Source of the DNA: Aptenodytes patagonicus
Taxonomy: Eukaryota > Chordata > Aves > Sphenisciformes > Spheniscidae
Length of the DNA: 64,000 nt
Assembly (NCBI RefSeq): GCF_965638725.1
Contig: NC_134952.1
Location: 65,625,424 to 65,689,423 of the forward strand
Direction of reading: 5' to 3'
The position numbers and the translations under genes are program-made. This document shows positions 61,401 to 64,000 of this stretch, piece after piece (position 1 is the first letter of the stretch; every line of letters begins with the position of its first letter). The notes under the pieces were generated by a model, which ran no database searches, had not been told where the DNA came from, and saw nothing but the letters and a program-made list of their open reading frames with translations.

Positions 61401-62221
61401 GGCCTTTTCTGCTTCTCTCACACCACCCCACCAGCGAGCAGGCTGAGGGTGCACAAGAAGCTGGGAGGGGACACAGCCGGGACAGCTGACCCCAACTGAC
61501 CAAAGGGATATTCCACACTATATGACGTCATGCTCAGCATATAAAGCTGGGGGAAGAAGGAAGGGGGGCATGTTTGGAGTGATGGCATTTGTCTTCCCAA
61601 GTAACCATTATGCATGGTGGAGCCCTGCTTTCCTGGAGATGGCTGAACACCTGCCTGCCGATGGGAAGTAGTGAATGAGTTCCTTGTTTTGCTTTGCTTG
61701 TGTGCACACGGCTTTTGCTTTATGTATTAAACTGTTTTTATCTCAACCCACGAGTTTTCTCACTTTTAGCCTTCCAATTCTCTCCCCCATCCCACTGAGG
61801 GGAGGGGGTGGGGTGGGGGGTGGGTGGGGTGAGCAAGCAGCTGGATAGTGCTTAGTTGCCAGCTGGGGTTAAACCACAACACATTTACTTAAAACCACAG
61901 TAAGGGAGCCAATTGCAGAAAATCTAGCTTAGGTCATTACCACAGAGCATCATGATGTGCAGTGGAGACGCTGGAGCAGTGGGATCATAAACAGCTTGTA
62001 GCAAAGACACAGAGAGCTCCATTCAGACCACTGTGCAGGAGAGAGAGAAGGCTGCAGCCAGAATCAGGTCCTTACCTTATTAGGGGATTTGAGTGGCGAG
62101 ATAGCTATTTTATTCGGTGTCTGTTGTGTTGTTGTACTCAAAGATGATCCAATGACTCCGCTCTCAGAGATCGTTATTGTCTTTGGTGGTGTTCCTGGAG
62201 CAGACTGTGAAAGAACTCTAC
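44008..62221 (-). CDS. LIN54: LIN54, DREAM/MuvB DNA-binding subunit (last 11 coding exons)
   Basis: LIN54 is the sequence-specific subunit of MuvB. It binds the CHR promoter element and recruits the repressive DREAM complex or the activating MYB-MuvB complex to cell-cycle genes. The exons encode 532 residues: a long Ser/Thr/Gln-rich region, then two CXC motifs ([16 protein letters not shown] and [16 protein letters not shown]) joined by the RNPEAFKPK linker. The tyrosine of each motif is the one that enters the minor groove. The C-terminal helix ends DPCAMNC. All exons join in phase. The N-terminal third lies beyond 64,000; bases 62,222-64,000 are intron with no further exon seen. The 57,785-57,940 exon is unusual. 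Confidence 0.97.
44775..44977 (-). CDS. LIN54: LIN54 exon, end of CXC motif 2 and following helix
   Basis: It encodes [20 protein letters not shown], then [20 protein letters not shown] and the segment [17 protein letters not shown]. It ends in phase 2 at GTAAGT. The flanking introns (44,210-44,774 and 44,978-45,672) show nothing recognisable. Confidence 0.97.
45673..45810 (-). CDS. LIN54: LIN54 exon, RNPEAFKPK linker and start of CXC motif 2
   Basis: It encodes [18 protein letters not shown], then [18 protein letters not shown]. Phase is 0 at both ends. The next intron upstream is short (45,811-45,997). Confidence 0.97.
45998..46100 (-). CDS. LIN54: LIN54 exon, rest of CXC motif 1
   Basis: It encodes [20 protein letters not shown] then the helix ENDRQKAIK. 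It begins with the DNA-contacting tyrosine. The upstream intron (46,101-51,170) contains the CR1 element. Confidence 0.97.
47050..49718 (+). mobile_element. CR1 LINE, defective, antisense in a LIN54 intron
   Basis: A non-LTR retrotransposon typical of birds. From left to right there are endonuclease remnants (47,204-47,900, with [20 protein letters not shown]), the linker, the start of the reverse transcriptase (48,084-48,839, with [20 protein letters not shown]), its C-terminal part (48,930-49,626) and the CR1 3' end with GGTTGGACTAGATGACC and the tail ATTCTATGACTC. The open frame shifts at least twice and has stops near 48,032 and 49,080. At about 48,924 the frame jumps from VVYLDLC to [11 protein letters not shown], so the middle of the reverse transcriptase, including the catalytic aspartates, is missing. 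The left limit is uncertain. Confidence 0.92.
49957..49974. repeat. (TCT)n microsatellite
   Basis: Six tandem TCT units in a LIN54 intron. The remaining intron 49,720-51,170 shows nothing else recognisable. Confidence 0.9.
51171..51242 (-). CDS. LIN54: LIN54 exon starting the first CXC motif
   Basis: It encodes [18 protein letters not shown] then SLCLK, the first cysteines of CXC motif 1. The split between K and Y falls inside the motif. The upstream intron is 51,243-52,480. Confidence 0.96.
52442..52469. repeat. T28 homopolymer beside a LIN54 splice donor
   Basis: Twenty-eight T on the plus strand, 11 bases from the edge of the 52,481-52,572 exon. In the LIN54 transcript this is a run of A just inside the intron. 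Confidence 0.95.
52481..52572 (-). CDS. LIN54: LIN54 exon encoding [12 protein letters not shown]...
   Basis: It encodes [20 protein letters not shown] then RLPFNG. It ends in phase 2 at GTGAGT, only 11 bases before a 28-base T tract (A tract in the transcript). The upstream intron (52,573-54,152) holds an LTR-like segment. Confidence 0.95.
53210..54067 (+). mobile_element. Possible solo LTR or LTR-like segment
   Basis: The arrangement looks like an LTR on the plus strand: TATAAAA near 53,584, AATAAAAG near 53,711, then an AT-rich tract with imperfect repeats of ATTATAAATTCT and CTATGCTA (53,850-53,960) and a second AATAAAG near 53,978. It ends close to GGTGACA at 54,067. I could not find terminal inverted repeats or a target duplication, so the limits and class are uncertain. 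Confidence 0.35.
54153..54350 (-). CDS. LIN54: LIN54 exon encoding [13 protein letters not shown]...YVTQ
   Basis: It encodes [40 protein letters not shown] and [12 protein letters not shown], nearly identical to the mammalian protein. Phase is 0 at both ends. Confidence 0.97.
54500..54573 (-). CDS. LIN54: LIN54 exon encoding [15 protein letters not shown]...
   Basis: It encodes [18 protein letters not shown] then PAQTVKQ. It takes a phase-1 codon and ends in phase 0 at GTGAGC. The acceptor is TACTAG. The upstream intron 54,574-55,328 is featureless to me. Confidence 0.95.
55329..55545 (-). CDS. LIN54: LIN54 exon encoding [13 protein letters not shown]...
   Basis: It encodes [33 protein letters not shown] and [17 protein letters not shown], then NTQPIQQ, strongly conserved. 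It ends in phase 1 at GTAAGT. The upstream intron (55,546-57,784) shows nothing recognisable. Confidence 0.96.
57785..57940 (-). CDS. LIN54: LIN54 symmetric cassette exon, 52 residues
   Basis: It encodes [16 protein letters not shown], then [20 protein letters not shown] and IVNHTTAQ. It has a clear acceptor (GCCAAGCAG), a GTACCA donor, and phase 0 at both ends. Codon-level conservation is implied by a fully open Ser/Pro/Gln composition like its neighbours. The exons on either side (ending SPNK, starting AVKS) also join directly, as in mammalian LIN54 as I recall it, so this one can be included or skipped without changing frame. Confidence 0.82.
58194..58239. repeat. GTTT/GGTT low-complexity run
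   Basis: Short GTTT and GGTT units ending in a T run, in the intron upstream of the cassette exon. An A19 tract lies nearby at 58,361-58,379. Confidence 0.8.
59230..59826 (+). repeat. 5' LTR of the non-autonomous element
   Basis: It begins TGTGCTGGTTTTGACTGG and ends AACCACGACA. It has TATAAA at 59,507-59,512 and an ATTAAA polyadenylation signal at 59,695-59,700, followed by a pyrimidine-rich stretch. Confidence 0.88.
59835..59852 (+). other. Primer-binding site, tRNA-Lys type
   Basis: TGGCACCCAATGTGGGGC lies 8 bases after the 5' LTR. It matches the remembered tRNA-Lys(1,2) primer site except at two CG-to-CA positions, the decay expected at methylated CpG. Confidence 0.75.
60190..60800. repeat. 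Internal tandem array, about 13 units of about 48 bp
   Basis: Units contain a GAGCAGGTA-like core, an ACCTCNAAG-like stretch, CTGTGGC and GATAAGTCCATGC. Cores occur near 60,208, 60,256, 60,303, 60,351, 60,410, 60,452, 60,489, 60,537, 60,587, 60,637, 60,684, 60,736 and 60,784. Spacing is mostly 47-52 bp, a multiple of three, which leaves a long open frame on the minus strand with a 16-residue period. Confidence 0.85.
61262..61881 (+). repeat. 3' LTR of the non-autonomous element
   Basis: Direct repeat of the 5' LTR, with scattered substitutions (for example GGCTGGG for GACTGGG). Its first base is C where the 5' copy has T. A G-rich expansion at 61,797-61,832 is absent from the 5' copy. It ends AACCACAACA. 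Confidence 0.88.
62076..62221 (-). CDS. LIN54: LIN54 exon encoding RVLSQSAPG...SPLKSPNK
   Basis: The first LIN54 exon in the window by transcript order. It encodes [20 protein letters not shown], then GVIGS and [11 protein letters not shown]. It takes up a phase-1 codon from outside the window and ends in phase 0 at GTAAGG. The following intron (57,941-62,075) contains the two-LTR element. Confidence 0.95.
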
Positions 62222-63899
62222 CTATAAACAATGAAGATAGCATCAGCTCAAGTTATCCCTGTTTACATTAACTTTTAAAGCAAAGTTTTCTATGCATATC
62301 ATGCAATTGATCCCTACTTCTGAGAGTGTATTACCTGGTAGGAAGGACATCGCCATTATTTTAAGTTAGATTTAGCAACAAAGAAGAAAATAATTGACAT
62401 TATTGCAAATAAAAAGACAGTTCACTCGGGCTTAACAAAGCTGAAATGTACATTGAGCTTTCCGTGACATTCAGCCGAAAATTCTTTAAAGCCAGGACAG
62501 CATCCTCAAGCACGCAGCCCTCCAATACACCTGCGCTGCGCACAAACACCCAGCCAGCTGGCAGTTTCCTAGGAACTCCCTGGGCTGCTGCCAATGTACA
62601 GAGAAACTGAGCATCTGTGGGGGGCTACTTCCTTTTAAAACCTCAGCCATCAGAAACAAGCTGTGTTACAGCGACCAAGAAAAAGGTGTTTGGTCTGTCT
62701 ACACTCAACTTAAGGTTTGGTGTGGGGTTTTTTTTTGTTCCCCCCCCATGTTGGTGGTTGTCTTCTTCATGCCTAACAGAATATATGACTCAACTGTGAA
62801 AATATGGGTAGTGGTGTAACTCTACAAACTATCTGCTTTTACAATGGCAAAAAAGGTTAAACATTAAAACCAGCAGCTCCAAATCATTAAATCAGTCTTA
62901 GGAATATTGCAAAACTCCCAGAGTGGAAAACATATTTTATTTCTTTTTTTCATACTTCTAAGTTTCTTTCCAAAGAGTGCTTGACCACTGAGCTTTCCTC
63001 TGCTGCACTTTGGCTCAGACTCATTTCTGTCATAGCTTTTCTGTCACCCATTCTCTTGTACTACATTTATCAAAATAAGAAACACAACAAACACACACCA
63101 GCATAACTTTTTCATCCAAAACCAACCAGTGGCATGACAATTAAGTCAACTGGAACTAACAAAATAAAGCATCATCCTTGTGGAAAGCTGCTTTCCTCTG
63201 AGGTCTACATGCTCTAAAATAACCTTCACTTTTGTGCAGCCTAAGTAACAGCGCTGATAGTTGCCAGCAGCTGCTAAAGCCACATGCAATCTGAAAAATG
63301 TCAGAGTCTGTGGGACTTTACTATCTGCAGTATTCAATGCTTTGAGTTTGTTTTTTCCTGGTGACAACTTTCCCTTTCTCACTACTTGCCCTCTGCGCCC
63401 CTTGGCATCAGCTTCCTAAACAGAATCTGGCTGCTTATTTAGACAAGTCTTTCAAATTTACAACTTCTACCTCAGTTTGCAGAAATTCCCAGGCAATTAA
63501 AAGTATTTATCAGAGTCATAAAAACACATACAAAATCAAAACATAACACAAATGTTACACCTTCCCCAAAATGATGCCAGCCTCTCAAAGCTGGCAAGTT
63601 ATGCTGGCTGTTTGGGATGGCGAGAGGAAAGGCAGATGTTTAAAAAGATTTTCCTCTCAATTAGAGAAGCATCTTCACCTCCCAGTGATGCTTCTCTCAC
63701 AGGCTCAGGGACAGGTACTCTTGATTTGCTTGTCAATATTATGTAGGTATGTTTTGATTTGGACATTTCCCTTCATTCTGTAGGCAGCAAACTTAAAAAC
63801 ATGCTCTTGCTGGTATTATTTTTGTTGTGGTTCCTTACTGTTTACCAGTTTTCATGTATTGCCAGATGAAGATATAATGCAGCTCCAAGTGGCTCATTT

Positions 63900-63957
63900 T
63901 GGGGTTTTTAATGTTTTGGGGTTGGGGGTTTTTTGGTTTTTTTTTTGTTTTTTTAAA
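63900..63957. repeat. G/T-rich low-complexity run
   Basis: Runs of GGGG and GGGGG separated by T tracts in a LIN54 intron, possibly able to form a G-quadruplex on the plus strand. The rest of 62,222-64,000 holds no exon or element I recognise. Confidence 0.7.
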
Positions 63958-64000
63958 CACAAACAGCTTAATTCTAATATTTATACACATAGTGAAGCAA

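Larger units (their letters stand above)
59230..61881 (+). mobile_element. Two-LTR non-autonomous endogenous retroviral element (2.65 kb)
   Basis: Two near-identical direct repeats of about 600 bp bracket a 1.44-kb internal region. A primer-binding site follows the left LTR, a polypurine tract (61,244-61,261) precedes the right LTR, and both LTRs carry a TATA box. No gag, pol or env coding sequence is present; the interior is largely a 48-bp tandem array. The element lies antisense in a LIN54 intron. No clear target duplication was found (CATAT on the left against CATTT on the right). The Lys-type primer site suggests an ERVK-like family mobilised in trans. Confidence 0.88.

Noticed and set aside
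62400..62594. A 64-codon minus-strand open frame upstream of the first visible LIN54 exon
   Set aside because: It does not match the LIN54 segment expected there and lacks suitable splice sites.

Overview
The window is vertebrate nuclear DNA and almost certainly from a bird. It contains a CR1 LINE with the usual avian 3' tail, compact avian-type LTR elements, and intron-rich genes whose spliced products match SEC31A, THAP9 and LIN54. The gene order and orientation (SEC31A leftward, THAP9 rightward, LIN54 leftward) are those of human 4q21. The species cannot be named from sequence alone. Exon limits below were derived by hand from splice-site dinucleotides, reading-frame phase and remembered family proteins. 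Phase is continuous through every exon listed.

Region 1 (1-32,470) is SEC31A on the minus strand, the outer-coat subunit of COPII vesicles. Twenty coding exons are present, from the start codon at 31,027-31,029 to an exon ending at 228. They encode about 880 residues: the WD40 propeller, the alpha-solenoid, and the start of the proline-rich region including an ALG-2-binding PPPPGF motif. The C-terminal part lies to the left of the window. Introns hold a solo LTR with a perfect 6-bp target duplication (6,734-7,078), an old CR1 scrap near 5.2 kb and a 28-base T tract.

Region 2 (about 31.5-33.6 kb) is a CpG island. It contains a probable bidirectional promoter between SEC31A and THAP9, with CCAAT boxes in both orientations, a CRE-like site, GC boxes and a TATA-like palindrome.

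Region 3 (32,837-38,015) is THAP9 on the plus strand, a domesticated P-element-type transposase. It has five coding exons and 890 residues and appears intact. Two oddities stand out. The fourth intron can only be spliced in frame from a GC donor. The residue aligning with the second catalytic aspartate (human D374, as recalled) is glycine, while the other two acidic residues are kept.

Region 4 (38-41.4 kb) is THAP9 3' UTR plus convergent intergenic DNA.

Region 5 (41.4-64 kb) is LIN54 on the minus strand, the DNA-binding subunit of the DREAM/MuvB complex. Eleven coding exons encode the last 532 residues, including both CXC motifs; the 5' part lies to the right of the window. One 52-residue exon (57,785-57,940) is a symmetric cassette that I do not recall from mammalian LIN54. 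LIN54 introns carry a CR1 with a deletion in its reverse transcriptase (about 47.05-49.72 kb), a 2.65-kb two-LTR element with a tRNA-Lys-type primer site and an internal 48-bp tandem array (59,230-61,881), and a possible further LTR (53.2-54.07 kb).

I found no unknown multi-gene system. The most interesting signals are the altered THAP9 active site, the GC-AG intron, the LIN54 cassette exon and the array-bearing non-coding LTR element.
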